A DNA stretch of 64,000 nucleotides from Strix aluco (GCF_031877795.1 NC_133934.1:47088725-47152724); one strand, 5' to 3'. Positions 14,301-28,906 are shown, counted from the stretch's first letter. The notes: generated by a model from the sequence alone, not told the origin. Program-made: numbers and translations.

Positions 14301-15759
14301 ATCAGCCATTTCTCAGCAACATGTCTTTGCCACATTATATAGCAGAGTTCAACAGGGCCCACAAGATCTTTAAGACAAATTGGAAAGCTTGTTTCTTCTA
14401 GTGCAAGTTACAGAGAAAATGTAGATGTTAATAGCCTGAGTTAGAATTTGGCTGTGACACTAGGGACTAAGACTAGAATCAATCAAACATGTTTTGATTC
14501 TTTTCAGAGTTATTCTTAAGGAAAAATCCTTGCGGCACATTTTAACTTCTTAAAGAACAAGACCAAATAACTATTTACATTCAGTTTCAGTTCTCTTCCC
14601 CACCAGGCATTCCCCAATATGTGTTATTTTGAGTATAGTTATATTTTTAAAAGTATGTTAAACATCACAAAGCTATTTTGCATAGCTGTGTTGTCCCTTC
14701 ACATATCTCTCCCATGCCTCAATAGTCTTTATAGAGTCACTTCTTCACTTCAGACACTGTAAGAGACTCGTCTTTTCTGGGGTCATAGCTCAGCTCTGGA
14801 TAATCCTCAAACCAGAAAGTGACCTTTTCTGGCATTGCTTGAGGTCACTTAGGCACCTTTCCTCTCAGACTGACTGCTCCCCCCTGCTCCACACTTGCAC
14901 AGGGCAGCTTCTTTTTGTGATCACAGTTTAACAGAAGCTCTACTGCCCTTGCTGAGTTACAGCCTTAGAAAAATGAGGTACCTGAAGCATTACCTGTTTT
15001 TCCCCTGCTCAGCTTCTAGAGAGCTGCTCTGTCCCCTCCTCAGCTTCTCACAGACCTGACAACTCCTTCAGATTGAGTCCAGTTTAGGACTGTTAATCCT
15101 TTGCTGTCTACTTCTCGGTTCACATACCCTACCAAAAGTTCACTTATGTTGTAAAAACCTGAAACTCCATCTGTCTTTCTGGGCAACAATTTTTAAAGCA
15201 ATGTCGGTGTAAACAGGGAAGGGCTATTAGGACAGCTAGTAGAAGGGATACACAGTCTGTTCAAATAATAGGATAGGAAAGAAGCTGGGATAACTTAGCA
15301 CAGAAAAAATGAAGGCCAAAGGGGAATAAACTTAATCCCTCTATATATATCTGCTGGATTAAACAGTAATGAAGGGAAAGAGCTATAAAACATACTGGTT
15401 TAAGAATAAATAAGCATATTGTGGTCATATGCAAGTTTGGGACAGATATAAGGAGAAAGTTTCTAGCCATGATGGAAAATGTTGTGGAACCCTTCGAAAT
15501 GGCAGAGATGAGAAAACTGATTATAGTCAAGATGTACTTGTTACATGGCCGGAAGTGATAATACGACATTGTTGCATGTGACAAGAGGGCAGTGGAAAAT
15601 GCCAGTCTAAACGTATGAAGCTACTTTATCACTAACAGCGCTCAAACCAGAAGCGAAGTCTGTTGTGAAACCTATCCCACACACCATATCTGAAAAGTAT
15701 CTGATGCTCTAAAAAAATGTGGGTACAGTATGTAGCTGTCCGTTTTAACTATTACTTAC
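8393..15759. other. Non-coding DNA, no gene recognised
   Basis: Unique-looking AT-rich sequence with homopolymer tracts: poly-T at about 9017-9034, an A-rich tract at 12005-12052 and poly-T at 13133-13163. A more GC-rich part at about 14740-15130 may be an old repeat but I cannot name it. A 100-codon + strand frame at 13214-13516 shows no recognisable motif. Confidence 0.5.
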
Positions 15760-16400
15760 CTGTAATTGTAAAAGAGACAATGAACAAGCGTGTAGCCAAT
15801 TTTGGCTTAGAAAAGGAAAATGTGGCATCTAACCATAAGACCGGTGTATTATGTTCATTTAAATATGCAGCTTGGTCTTTGGCAACCTGAATCCAATTTC
15901 TTTCACCAGTCATAAACCTCTGCAGCACGTTTGAGTTCTTCCACCAAAAATATCGTGCCCTTTTGCCTGAAGGGATGAATAATTTCTTTGTATTTGTATG
16001 TGGAACTTTGTAACCTCATCCTCACAACAACAATAAAATCGAGAAATGTTATGCATATCTCCAAAGCTAGAAGTAGCATTTGTTGGTTTTAAAATGAAGA
16101 CTGTTTGGATGCTCTTCATAAGATGGTCTTAAAATTCAAGGCCATAGCTTTTCGATGAGACCTAAACTGACTCTTTTAATTGAAGTAATCCTAGGGACTA
16201 TATTCAACTGCTTCCAAAAATCTCTTGGTCTTCATTGTAAAACCCTTGCCTCCCAGCACAACATCAGATTTCTTTACTAACTTGTTTGAAATCAGTTCCC
16301 TAGAATCCTCTCTGTTGTGCTTGCACACAACAGAATGAAATGAATCATCCGCTGTGATTAGTTTCTTACCTGTATGAAATCTAAGTTGTCTGATAAACTT
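15760..16400 (-). pseudogene. Unidentified decayed coding-like stretch
   Basis: Two long stop-free stretches on the minus strand have protein-like composition but no recognised family. The first runs from 16400 to a TAG at 16193-16191 (69 codons; contains SFHSVVCKHNRED and KKSDVVLGGKG). The second runs from 15964 to 15760 (68 codons; contains RYFWWKNSNV, GERNWIQVAKDQ and PVLWLDATFSF). A third frame is open between them (16119-15910). The second stretch is bounded by splice-like signals, TTCAG before 15966 and G|GTAAGT after 15760, and would be a 207-nt phase 1-1 exon. It could be a real exon, a decayed retrocopy or an old transposon; the differing frames and intervening stops favour decay. 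Confidence 0.35.
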
Positions 16401-16403
16401 TCA

Positions 16404-19400
16404 CAACCAGAATAGGTATAAGGATATTCATAGCAACATGTCATTAAAACTGATGGTAATCAGTTGGAGACGACCTGGAGAGGACACCAGCCAAGATTCC
16501 AGGTAAGGAGGACGCAAGGATATATATAAAAGAATATAACGAACAATCCACCATCTCCTTTACAGGTGTTAGCTTAGATTAATAAAGAAAAAACTGAGAC
16601 TATTACAGTTTCTGTTCTGTGGATAAAGTGCATAGAAGACTATCATCTCCATGTCTGTTAATTTGATACATTTTAAATGCACTTAATTTTAAACAGGAAT
16701 AAATTACTAAGTAGTGTCAGTATCTGCTCTGAAAGAATATATTCCTTAGGAGGATGAATAATGTCCGATGAAAACACCAGCCAAAAGGCTGCAGTACATC
16801 AAAGATTAAATCGGCTTTAATAAATTTAATAAAATAAACAGTTACAGAGTGTAGAGGGAAAATAACTTTTGGTTAGTGTAGATAATTTCCTTGGGGGTCA
16901 GGACTGGCCTCTATTGTTACACTTTACAGAATGTATGCATTTTAATTAAATGTTGCTCTGATACATCTAAAATGTAAGACAGATCATGTACTGCATCAAC
17001 AGGACGTGCTGCCCTAGGATGTATAATCCTTCACCAAATTAACTAAATTGGACCCAACTGTGAAAAGGGTCAGGTCATTTAAGCAATAAATCTGGTTTCC
17101 ATCACAAAGTGTACTGTGGGAAAAAAACCTCTTTCTGTTTAAATGGCTTCATTGTCAGTCATGTAGCAGCCTGCAGCCAAAAACTGATTCTTGTTCTGCC
17201 TGGTTTGGATTGCAGGAACTCTAACCTGTCTGTAGGAATCGAGTGAATGAAAGCAGACTACAACATGTAGCAGGAACATGCTTTACAAAGCAGATTAGAG
17301 TGTGTAATCAGAACATATTTAGATGGTCTTTCATTAAATTTGCATTTACCACTAAGGCAGCCTCTTCCAATCATTCAATTGTAGATTAGAATGTGATGAA
17401 AATTAGCAGGAGAACACAGAGGTCAAATCTGCACTCCTGCAAGCCAGCTTCTCTGAATTTTTATGCTTTTTGGACGTGGGAGTCATGAAGACTGAGAGCA
17501 GCACAAAACAAATTAACAAAAAGAAAGTAGCTAAAAAAGAAACATTTTTTAAAATAAAAAAATCCTCTCCAGACTTTTCAATACCAATAGCGAGTGCATA
17601 TTGCAAATCAGAAGGTTCTAACAGTAAATATTTGGTTGTGATAGAAACTTGAAAGTCAGCTTTCTGAAATAATCATCCAGAGTTTTAAAATACTGTTTCA
17701 TTCTCTGGCCCTATATACAAAACGTGTGAAATATGTACTGATTTTCCGTTTCCAGCACTAGGAAAGACTTAAGCAACTGTATTAATTTACTGAAAAGAGA
17801 AATTTGAGACTAGGTCTCAGAGATTTTATTATAAACCTTGCAAAATTCTTTATTTGTCTCTTGCCCCTAAGTTATAGGTGAAATACTGTCTTGAATGTCT
17901 CCAGCTGATACACTTGCAATGTCCAGATGCAAATCCACCCTAGAGATCTTTGCGCAAGTTTTGAAAATCACTCCTTTTCATGTCTCAGGAAAGACCCAAA
18001 CAAGGCTGCCATGGAGAGAAATGATATTTTTTGAAAACAGATTTCTACCTGTAATGATCCAATTACTTTTTTTTAGCCTAGTGAGATGGTTAGGAATGGA
18101 GTGGTATAATAACCTTTGAATATACTCTACCATTAACCTGTTGAATGTCCTCTCATGCAGAATTTATTCTCGTGGCTTGGCAACTCCAAAGAGTTTAGCT
18201 GGTGTTTGCTTGCCTGTTGCCAGGCATGCATGGGAGCGTATTTTCTGACAGCAGAGGAGCTCACTGTCTTTTGTATTGTAATGGCTCACTAAAAAGCTGA
18301 ATATTTGTCATAGTCTTTCACCCCTTCTGAATTGATTTTTTTTTCTTTGCATCCAGTGACAATACCCCTTATGCAAAAGGTAATATATTATTTAAACTAA
18401 TATGTTTACTTATTCACAAAGACACAATATCCAGCAATTTGAAAAATACAGAAATATTTGCTTTGTTATTTTCCTTTATCCCCAGGCATTTGACATTTTT
18501 AGCTCTTTTTATTTAGCTATTCTTCACATCCTTATTTTCTTGCAAGTGACTAACTTTTTGAGCTCTAGAGAATAAATTGTTTGCTTCTGCTTAGAAGGGA
18601 GGGAATAAATAAAAAAATAACTTAAAAATTGCTTTATTACCTTTTTCTTTCCTTATTTCTCAAGAGATGAATACCCTCAATATTCTCAAGCTTTTAGACT
18701 AATTTTTTCAAACTGCTTCTTCATACTTCAAAATAGTGCATCTCTCTGCGTATCTACAGCCCAAATCACATGCCAGCAACAGCAATGTGCTACAGAGTGA
18801 TATCTGCTTTGATCTAGGACCAAGACATTTCCTGCAGATTGCCCCTTCCCCACATCATAAAATCTCTCCATGGAAGTGTTAACACTTTTTGATTTGTGGA
18901 GTGCTAACTAGTGAAGGTGTAAATAATTTACAGCAAATTCAAGCCTACTATCAAGCAGTTATCTTTCACAAATGCCTTTGAAATGGTCTATAGACTGAAA
19001 AGCATTTCTTCACAACATATATTTCAGATAACAAACTATTTTTCTTTTTCTCCCAAGATTAATTATTTATCTATATACTGGCAGCTGGAAAACAAGATTG
19101 TTTATTCTGTTTGTTGGGTTTTCCCACCATTTAGAAGACTCCTAAAGAAGCAGGTAGTCACCTCAGTCAGTGTTATGCCATGGTCTTCCACTTCTGGCTT
19201 GTGGAGACCCTTTGATGTGATCATTTCACAGAATTGTAGCTGTCCTCAGCTTCAGAATGGGCTTACTGAAGTTAGTCATCAAATGAACTGAACTGATCAG
19301 AGCAGCCTTGAGCTAACCTCAGACCAAAGAAAGGAAAATAGAATTTGTAATTTCTCTCCTTTGTGAATCTGACTGGTGGTCAGTTATTTACCAAAAATGA

Positions 19401-22400
19401 AAATTCACTTACAAATAGTAAAATTATATAGTCCCAGAAAAAAAACCAAACATCAAGCTAGTTTCTAGGTATTTTGGGGTCTCCTTCAGAAGATTTACGT
19501 TTTATTGCTGTGTTTTCAAAAATTAATTTATCCTCTGAAGCCAAACCCTTGAGACCAATAATAGTGCATAATTTTTTGTTGTCATTCACAGAATTTGGGA
19601 ATTGAGGTCTAGTACATTATATTTTACATTTCTCATCAGATTAAGAAGCAGTAAGAAAGCCTTGCTGAAGACAAATTTTTCTCTAATTTGGATGCCTTCC
19701 CTCCCACCCTGTTAGTTATTTAGGCATAATATCTCCTAGAAATCTCAGTCTAAGAAAATACTGTTTTCTTTTCATTAAAGGGTACATATCAACAGCTGTT
19801 CAAAGCAGTCTTACTCTCTTCTCACACTAGAGAACACATTCTGGAAAATGCTGACCCAACAGGCCAAAGTTTACTCTCAACCCATATTTTGGATCTCATA
19901 CTGTGGGGTGAACTGGACTGATCCAGCACTGTTGCAAATAATGAAGTTATACTGATTTATCCTGAGTCTGGATGACCCTTTTGTTCTTTTATTGCTCTTT
20001 GTGCATTTTATAACATGTATGTTCTTGAATTTCCTTATATTTTACATTCACAATTAAAATTGTCTACTTCTAATTACATTTAGATTTGTGATTATAATTA
20101 CAGCTTTTGCTGTTTAAATGTAAAAAGTATGGAAACCAACCATGCTTCTCCATTGTCAAGAGTGGGAGAAAAGACATCAGGAATTAACTTTATAGTATGA
20201 AAAGGCAACCCTAAATTATTAAAAAGAAACACACAAAACACCTCCAAAACCACCAACCAAGTGGAAGAAATTTACAAGGCAACATCAGCCCTGTTTTTTG
20301 CAGCAGAGCTAATCTTTCACTAGCTTCAGGTTTATTTAAAATGGGGGGGATATTTTATGCTGAATTATTTTAATTAATTTGCATGTTCATCACTTTAAAG
20401 TTTATTGGATTATTTATTTTGAAACTATACTCAGCTTCATTTATGTAAACACTCAGATTTCCATCTCAGCAATGCCAGAGGAAGTTACAAACAAATGCAG
20501 AGAAGAAGACAGGTAAAAACCTAACGTTCCACAAAAAGTATATGCCAACCAAGGCTTCCAGAGAATGAAAGAAATAAAAGCTTCATGCAACACACTGAAG
20601 AAATCACAATGGTGGGAGATGAGAGATCAAATTTCAGGAGTTTTGAAGAAGGAATTATCCCCTCTGGGAAGGAAAGATGAATCAAACTTTATCAATTTTT
20701 GTTCCAAGGGAAGGCTCATTTCTTTGATCTACTTCTTGAATGTACTCATACTATAGTAGAGCAGGACTAATCGAAGAGGAGGTGGCTAAAAGGGTTTCAG
20801 CTACTTGATGGTTCTTTCTTTCCATACCCTTGCCCTTTACCCACTAGATTACACTTTATTGACTTCTATGCTGTAAAGAAACTCACAAGGAAGAACGATG
20901 TGTTTGCCCAACTGTCACATGACTAACTGAAGGTTGTCACCAAAAAAAAAACAAAAAGAGAGAGAGAAAGATGGTAAAGGAAAACCTTGCCTCCCCTGAA
21001 ACAAACCAACAAAGCTCACCAAACCAAATACCCAAACCCAAAACTTCTAAGCACAAAACATTAAATTGCATGTTCTTCCTTCAGAGGAGGAGATTTATAA
21101 GTAGTCACATGATAGACATTAAGGAAATTTTTAAATGCACTTCAGGGAGACACTGAAGTGCTAAAAGTGCTAAAATGACCCACTTGACAGAGAAACATAT
21201 GTGGATTGGAATACACCCTAAAACATAAGCAAGCTTGGGTTTTGTTTTCACTCTTATCCTCTACTACAGTGATGCTGATATTCTCTCCTCTGAGATAACA
21301 AACAGTGGCATCCATGTTCTCCTGAAGCAGAAGAGATTAACTCAGATGTGTCAGAAGAAAGATTTAAAATAATACATTCCTTAGTTAAGTAACCCTCAAC
21401 ATACTTGTGCTAGGTAAACACTTGGTTGGTGTTTGGTATTTTTTTACTTTCATGTTTCCACATCTTCAATATTTTCTCAGACAATTCCTAAATAACAGCC
21501 TTCTCTAGTCCTGAGAGCAGGAAAGCAATCAATAATATAGTTCTGCAGCAAAAATAAGACTTGCATTAAGTTATGCATCTCTTGAAACTGATGTTTTTGT
21601 TGGTATCACACAAAGGACGAAGAGAAGCCTGAAGCATTTAATACTCTTCCAGAGTCTAACTCATTTTTATCTTTGCTGGTGTTTTTTTGGGAAGAATATA
21701 TCTTTGTGGAAATTATCTTGTAAATTGCTTATACCTTTATGACATCACTTGTAATTAAAAAGTGGTGCAAATAACACTGAATCAGTTCCAGCATTAGATA
21801 AGACACAGGACCCAGCAGCTCAGCTCAAATGTAGATCTGCTTAATTAATTTATTTATCTGGAAAGTTCAATTATATTTCTTGAAACCAAGAAAGTATTTT
21901 TCTTGTCTTACATTAATGGTTAGATATCAATTAAAGACTGTGTTCTCCTTGAATAACAGTTTAATTTAGCATACAGTTATGATAAAATGTGAAACTATAT
22001 TTGGTTGAGTACCTGTATAACCCGAATGGTCTTTCTTTGGATCTTTAGTGTTGTAAGTATTTCTCTGATGAACTAAACTGCTGATTACTTTTTATTTTTT
22101 CATCATATGCTATTTTTGAATTTGCATCTTTGTTATTTCCTTTATGGAAGGCCAGAGCTTGCATACTAATAATGCTTTTCCTAGCAACTAATCTAAACGA
22201 TGTGTAATTGAACTACAAAGAGCTTCTCAAAGGTGGTCCACAATGTAGTGGAAAGCTTATATGTAAAAGTAAGCAAAAGCAGCTGTGAAAGAACTGACAA
22301 AACTGACAAACCCTTTTACTAACACACCCTTTGACTAGAGACAACCTAGCACAGACAAGGAGCATGGTCCAAGTAATATTTTGTTAGTAGTTGAATATTT

Positions 22401-25400
22401 ATTACACTTATCTTGAAAAAGGGCAAGGTGGCCTTTCAAGAAACACTTGTATAAAGCCTATGGTCTGGAGTACATCCTTGAAAATGTGTCTCTCCTGTGT
22501 ATACTTCTAGTAGGAGCAGTTTGAATCACCTGAGACTGATTAAAAAAGCTGTGATCAGTGATTAAAAAAATTTCTCATATTTAATATGCCCTGGGCAATG
22601 CAGAATTCTTAAATAACAATACCTTTATGTACAGCTTTACAAAGAAAGATATTAATACAAATTACATACTTTTTCCACTTCCTTTGTCTATAGAGAATCA
22701 TAAAGCAAGTCCGCATTGTTTGTGTTGACTACAGAACTAAACTCTTACGTCAGGATTTGGTGTGAAGGGAATGAGGATGTACACTTTGTATCTGTGAATC
22801 TTAATGAAAGTCTGCATTAAAATGTTTGGCATCAGAAAGAGAAGGTATATTTATATCTCTGAAAGACAGCAAGATGTTATCAGATTGCTTTTATCTAAGA
22901 ACTCTTAGATTCATATTAACATTTATTGTGATCTGGGAATGCGAAAAATATAAAAAATGTTTGGTGCTTTCATTTGGATAGTACTACTATAGTCCTCTGC
23001 CCGAAGTGTTATCAAGAGTGTAGAAAGGATAACAAGAACTTGTTGATGTCATATTTTATATACATGCATAAATATATAGGTAAAAATATTGCCTTAAATG
23101 TATGGATTCCAGAATTAATATCTGACTTTGACTTACAATCTCCTTACAGCACAGCAACAGCTTAGTCCAAGCCAATACTCCAGCCTGTTCACAGGGATGG
23201 AAGCGGGGGTGTTTTTTCCTCTTACTCAGTCAAAATATGGTCTAAGAATAACAGATGTTGGCTGGAATGGTAACTTGGCTTTTAAGTACCACAAAGGGCT
23301 GAGATCTGACCAGCATTCTTGAAGATCAGTTCTCATATTCCTGGGCATTCATCCAAAGAGGGGATGCTTTGAAGGATTCTTCTGTACCATATTTGTCTTG
23401 GTAACCAGCAGAACAGAATGCACCTTCATTCTCTATAAACAAGATAAACTTGTTTTATAACAGGAGGAGGAACAGAATGAAAATGCTTTTGCAAAGGAAA
23501 TAGTTGACTGATTGTCTGGCTGGGTAACACTGACATTGTTGAAGAATAGACCTGTATGCTAGAACTAAACAAGGGAGGAGGAAGCCTGTGGTTACCCCCA
23601 CAGTCAATGTTTACATGTTGGCTGTGTTGGTACCAGTATTTCTATTGTAACTGTTTAAAAACCTTGAGAGATGTTTCACTCCAACAGCTAAGACTCAGTT
23701 GTTTTTCTGTAGTTTAATAGACATAAAACCATTACATGGCTGAGAATAAGTGGTTTTCTAAATATGCAAATATAATTTTCAATTTTTCATTTCTGTTCAA
23801 AATTTTCTATACTATTAATTTTATGCAGAACTTCTAATATTTTACTTGTCACCTTTCATTTTGGCAAGACTGTATAGATGAAAGTAAGTGTTCTTTCAGA
23901 TTGAACACAACAATTAGCTGTCCTCTAAGTTATCCTGTATTACACTACAGTAACTAAAGACATTCATAAAAACTGTCTAAATACTGTTCAGCATTGATCT
24001 CTTCCCTTACAAGTGTCTTTTCTAGCCCAAAATCAACTTTTTATCCCAAATCAAACAAAACTTAATAACAACTAGTTATTTCCTTCAGTTGAGTCTAACT
24101 TCAGTACTATCAAGCATTTCCTGAACACAGCCACAGTGCTAGAACAGCTTCCAGCTGAGACCTGTAGGATGCTACTGTAAAGTTAATAAATATACAATTA
24201 AAATGCACAAGAAAAATTTAACATCCAACTCCTAGAAAAAAATTTCTTATGTGACCCCCATGAGTTGCCAAATTGGATCACATTGTCTTTTGAAGTCATA
24301 CTGGTCTAGATGCATCCAGCTTTTGATTTGTAAACAAAAATACCCATTTACCCTGTAAAAATAAAAAGAGCCGATCCTAAAACTAAGGTCTAATTCTGCC
24401 AGATGTTGAACAACTCTGTGCTTTGCAACCCCACTTGCAGAGGATTTTATTGCTGAGGTAAAATTTCATATGTAACTTTAAAATCACCTTCTTAGAGTCA
24501 TCTTTCAATGGCTCTTTCCACACTGATCTTGCCTGAGTTCCCTCTAGATCCTAGACATTTGATTCTTGTACCACAAGAAGATTCAGATCAAAAAAATTCA
24601 ATTACACCTCATGTATAGCTCTCTGATAAGAGTGAAGGAAGATTTGGGTGCTTTGTGACTCATCCCCAACTTCAGAAAGCTGAACATTTTCACAGAAGAG
24701 ATTTTCAAACAATCATAGAGAACAGTATTTATCAAGCAGGTTAAATTCCTTCCAAGAAGGAATGTCACCAAATGACCATAACAGGTAATCATCTAAATTG
24801 ATATATAATTAAATTATACCATCATCTTGTCAAGTTCATACTTGCTCCTCTTGGGAACAACACCAGATACTTTAGAACAAAGGGGAAGAAATCTTTCCAT
24901 AAGCAGTTAAATAACCCACTTCCAAAAGAGTTTCCAAGTAATGTCCAAGATCTGTGTATACAATCTTGTGCATCTACTCAATTGATATTTTGATCTCAGT
25001 ATTTATAAAAAGCTGTTAGTTTTTAAAATCCATGGAAATACATAGTTAGACAGAAGGTAAAGAAATGAAACGAGGACTCCGTATTAAAAAAATTATTGTG
25101 ACAACTAACCCATTGGTTATGCCTGTTAGCTGTCATATAGGATTAGTCTTCCCTACTTCTTTAAAGTTGTGAACGACCATTCTGCAAAAAAATTATGTTG
25201 CATGACAAGTACATTCCTTCATACAAGCTGCACAACTGAAACTGAAATCCCTTTTGGTTATTTCTGTTTATTCCATCCTTCTCAAAAACTGCCTTCTTTG
25301 AGTCAAGTTTTTCTTCCACTATACCTGTCTTAGTCCCTTTAAATTCAGCAGAATCACAAGTTTCAAGATTTAGAGTGGCTTTATAATAAATAATTACTAG

Positions 25401-27443
25401 CTGCATTCTCTTTTACTAGAAGATAAGGGGTTTGTTGTTTGTTTGTTTTAATCTTTCTCTTTGTTTTTAGGAAAATGTCATACCTATATAATAGTAGTTC
25501 CTTTTCCAACTTAAGTAGCTTTAATATTAAAAGCATGCATAGTTTGTAACCTGAAAGATCTGAATTCTTCTTGAAACAATGGTAGGAAGTCAATGGGATT
25601 CAGTACTTTTTTCTTTATTGTAGGTTTACATCAAACAGTTTTCAGGTTCTTTGCAACATATATGTAAAATGCAGGAGGATCCTAGCAGAAGTTCAGACAT
25701 AATATTACAACTGAAACACCTCAATCATCCAACTAAGCAAAAGGAACAGTACAATATAACTCAAATCATTTATGTTATCTTCTAAATAATACCTACCAAT
25801 CATCAGATGGCTTGTGAAATCTCCAAGAGCTGAAACTAAACCTGTTTTAATGGGCATTTGTGAATAACAGCCTTCTTAAGTACAGCATTAGTCTGTTAAA
25901 TAAAGTCTTGAAGGGGAAGAAGTCTTGTGGTTGTCAGGTGCCTTATTTATAACTAATAGCCTAATTGGCTTTACAGGTGGATAAGAATTTAATTAACTTT
26001 TCCAGTTGGCAATGGAGAGAGTTTATTTCTCTCATATGTTAAAGGTGTTAAGAAATGGTCAGTTTAAATAATTTTATGGTGCTCAGAATAAGACCAATGC
26101 TAATGCTTATTAAAGGAAAGCTTGCACATAGAAACATTTGAAATAGACTATATTTCTACAGAGAAAATGTGCTTAGCTACTGCTTTGCTTTGTTAGTGAG
26201 GCTTATTCATAGTCTCTTGCAATGATCGTAATTCAAAAGCAGTTACCTCATAGCATGTTGCTATGGAAAAAGTTATGAGGTTATTTTACTAAAATACGGA
26301 GTAGTTGAAAGCTGACTTTTTATAAAGGAGATCATCAAGCTGAAAATCAAAAATTCATGTTATTTAGTTAAAAGTGTCAGAGAAAATTGCTACACTTTAA
26401 AAAAAAAAGATGGTAAAGGGAAGGAAAGTACTTTGTAACTGGCTTTTAAAACAGACAGGTGCTTTTTAACAGTTGCTCTAGCTAAACCGAGAGTTTAGAA
26501 ATTGTTTCTTTTAAAAATAATAATGAAAAAGAAAAATGTATTAAGTAAAATAAAAATGATAGTGTCTCTTCAAAATGGTAGAAAGATCATAAGAGGCAAC
26601 AAAAAAGGAAGCATTAGTACAACTGTCTCTGTTTAAAGCAAATGAATTAAGTAAATGGATAGATTGGTAATGGACATCAAATTGCATGTACTTTGCTAAA
26701 ATGAATTGAATAGAGAGATATAACTTGAGAGTTTTCCAAGTTCCCTGAAAAATTTTCTGTGTGAATTTTTCAAAAAAATTCTAAGTTGTTAGCTCTGAAA
26801 GAGAAAATGCATCACAGGGAAAGGCAGCACACATTGTCCTGCCTATGTGTCTCACCCCTCTGCTGGTAGTTTGATCTTCAGCCTGTGGACTGAATTGCCC
26901 AAGTAACTTGCAGATTTGTGGCACTCAGTGGTAATTACTATGTAGAGACTTGCCAGGTCATCATGACCAGTAACTCATTCACATCTGTTACAGAGCAGCT
27001 GTCAAGTCATAACAACATTCAGCAAGGCTGATCTGTAACAAAGCCAGTCATCTGGGGGTTCATCCTTGCAGATCCCAAATGATATACTTTTAACATACTT
27101 TTGATTAAAATTCATACTTCTCAAATCTTATACGTTATTCGTTTTACCTTTTACTGAAAAGGTGACTAATGACTAATGTACTTAATGCTTGAGCTGTGTT
27201 GAAACGCATAGGATGTCTGATTAAATACGCATTTGAAGATTAATTAACTTGCTTTGAGTAATCAGATCGTGACTTAACAGTCTGCAACATTACATTTAGT
27301 AGAATGATAAACCTTTTTCAAAGCCAGCTTTGTTTCAAAGCATGAAGAAAAAGAAATTAATCCTTCTGTTAATAAAATCTCTGTGACAGAAATATCCTTT
27401 AGAGAAACAAATTTGCCTATAAAATAAGAACATGAATATAAAT
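16404..27443. other. Non-coding DNA, no gene recognised
   Basis: About 11 kb of AT-rich sequence with no recognisable gene or repeat family. Reading frames do not exceed about 100 codons (102 codons, plus, 18983-19291) and look random. A short GA-rich run lies at about 20952-20972. The piece 16440-16620 holds a TATA-like run (GATATATATAAAAG) and a nearby AATAAAG, but I could not define LTR ends. Confidence 0.55.
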
Positions 27444-27469
27444 AACAACAACAACAACAACAACAACAA
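27444..27469. repeat. (AAC)n microsatellite
   Basis: Nearly nine uninterrupted AAC units, followed by AAT units. On the minus strand it gives a run of valine or cysteine codons in short frames, which are artefacts of the repeat. Confidence 0.95.
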
Positions 27470-28462
27470 TAAATAATAATGTTAGTAGGAAACTGCCACA
27501 AATAAAAATTCTGTACACTAAGCTGAGGATAACAAATAGAATAAAGAAATGGGGAAACATGCCTCTTCTTAAATTGCTCACAATGGAGCATATTGTTCTG
27601 TTCACACAGGGTTTTTTAAAGTTGAGAAATAGTATGCATTTGGATTCTTAAATGTTTTCAATTTTAGTAGTACTTTACCATGCAAGCATAGCTGGGTATT
27701 GTAGTAGCAAAACACTCTTGATATAAATGAAGATGTATTAAAGACATCACACTGTACCACTGTGGTAAATGGGTTATGCTAGCTCTAATGAGAAAAATGC
27801 AGTTTTGCTGGTGCAACTTGTCAATTTTAGGGACTTCCGCTGGCGTAATTCAATTGAACAAGGACCCCAATGCCTTGTAACACACAGCAATCTAAGGCTG
27901 TTGTATTAATTTGTTGATAAAGGAGAAGTGTTAAACTAATGTAGGTTACAGTGACTGGGAAAAGTACCTGTGCCAGCATTTCCTTTTTCATTGTAAAAAA
28001 GCAAGGAGAAGAAAGAAGGAAAAAGGACATGAAATGATCCAAGAGTCTCAGTATGGTATAGAAATCACTAGTTTCAGAGATTTTTGCTAAAGAAATATGA
28101 AGATTTCATTCAGAAGTCTTTTCTCCCATTTTCTATTGTTTTTCATATCAGAATTTGTTTATCTAACTATTGTAAAGTAAGAAACACTAACTGCAAAAAG
28201 CAGAAGAGAGATGGTATACTGCTAAAAGGTGTGACCGCTTCTTTGTTTTCTGATCACTGCAATTTAAAATCAGATTGTTCTGCTGGTTAGAGATCTATAT
28301 CTATATAGTGCCATACATAAATCCAGTCAATGACGCTTAACATATGGTTCATTTCAGTTCCTTTCTTGAGAGGACAACCAGCATGCTGTTGGCATACTGT
28401 CTTGACCATCTAGGTAAGAAAGGGTAGAGATATCTAGAGCTTTACGACAGCTCTAAACTTTA
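27470..28462. other. Non-coding DNA flanking the provirus
   Basis: Unique AT-rich sequence with no gene recognised. It ends at the left target-site duplication of the provirus. Confidence 0.6.
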
Positions 28463-28468
28463 GAGGTC
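28463..28468. repeat. Left target-site duplication GAGGTC
   Basis: The six bases GAGGTC directly precede the left LTR and recur directly after the right LTR at 37129-37134. A perfect 6-bp duplication fits integration by a beta- or alpharetrovirus-type integrase and shows the two LTRs belong to one insertion. Confidence 0.95.
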
Positions 28469-28880
28469 TGCCGGGGTCCGTCCTTCTCCATGCGGGAACA
28501 GGAATGACACAACACCAATATGATGATCAGATCGTCCGTTTATTTCCCAATCCTGGTTACATTTATGTTCTACTAAGTTCCATACACGCACTCATCTATC
28601 TTCTAATAGGCTACAGGTTATCTGCACGCACTGTTCATGCGCCTCTACAAGCATTTGCATTGGTTAATTGCAATTAGCACGTAAGGCCCAAAACTTGCCA
28701 AAAACTCCCTTATCTCATACCCTGTTTTGCTCAGACTTGTGTGCTTTTGCTGACCACAAATGTTTCTCACTTATCTGCTATCTTGTGTGTTTTTGCCAGC
28801 CTTATTTTGCTGGCCTTGTCTTCATCCTTGCATTCTTCTGCCTGCACTAACTTCCCTCCAGCGTGGCCCAGACTCCTACA
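28469..28880 (-). repeat. 3' LTR of the provirus
   Basis: 412 bp with TG...CA ends when read on the minus strand (TGTAGGAGTC to CCCCGGCA). It contains an octamer ATGCAAAT (28653-28660) fused to a CCAAT box (28659-28663) in the U3 part, and a polyadenylation signal AATAAA (28539-28544) that marks R. It carries an extra GTCC near its right (U5) end that the partner LTR lacks. It abuts the polypurine tract on its U3 side. Confidence 0.96.
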
Positions 28881-28906
28881 TCTCCCCCCCTTTTTTTTTT
28901 TTTTTT
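28881..28906 (-). other. Polypurine tract
   Basis: On the minus strand, sixteen A, seven G and AGA lie directly before the 3' LTR. This is the expected position and composition of the plus-strand DNA primer of a retrovirus. The env frame reads through it. Confidence 0.93.

Noticed and set aside
16440-16620. TATA-like run and AATAAAG suggesting an LTR
   Set aside because: No TG...CA ends or target duplication could be defined.
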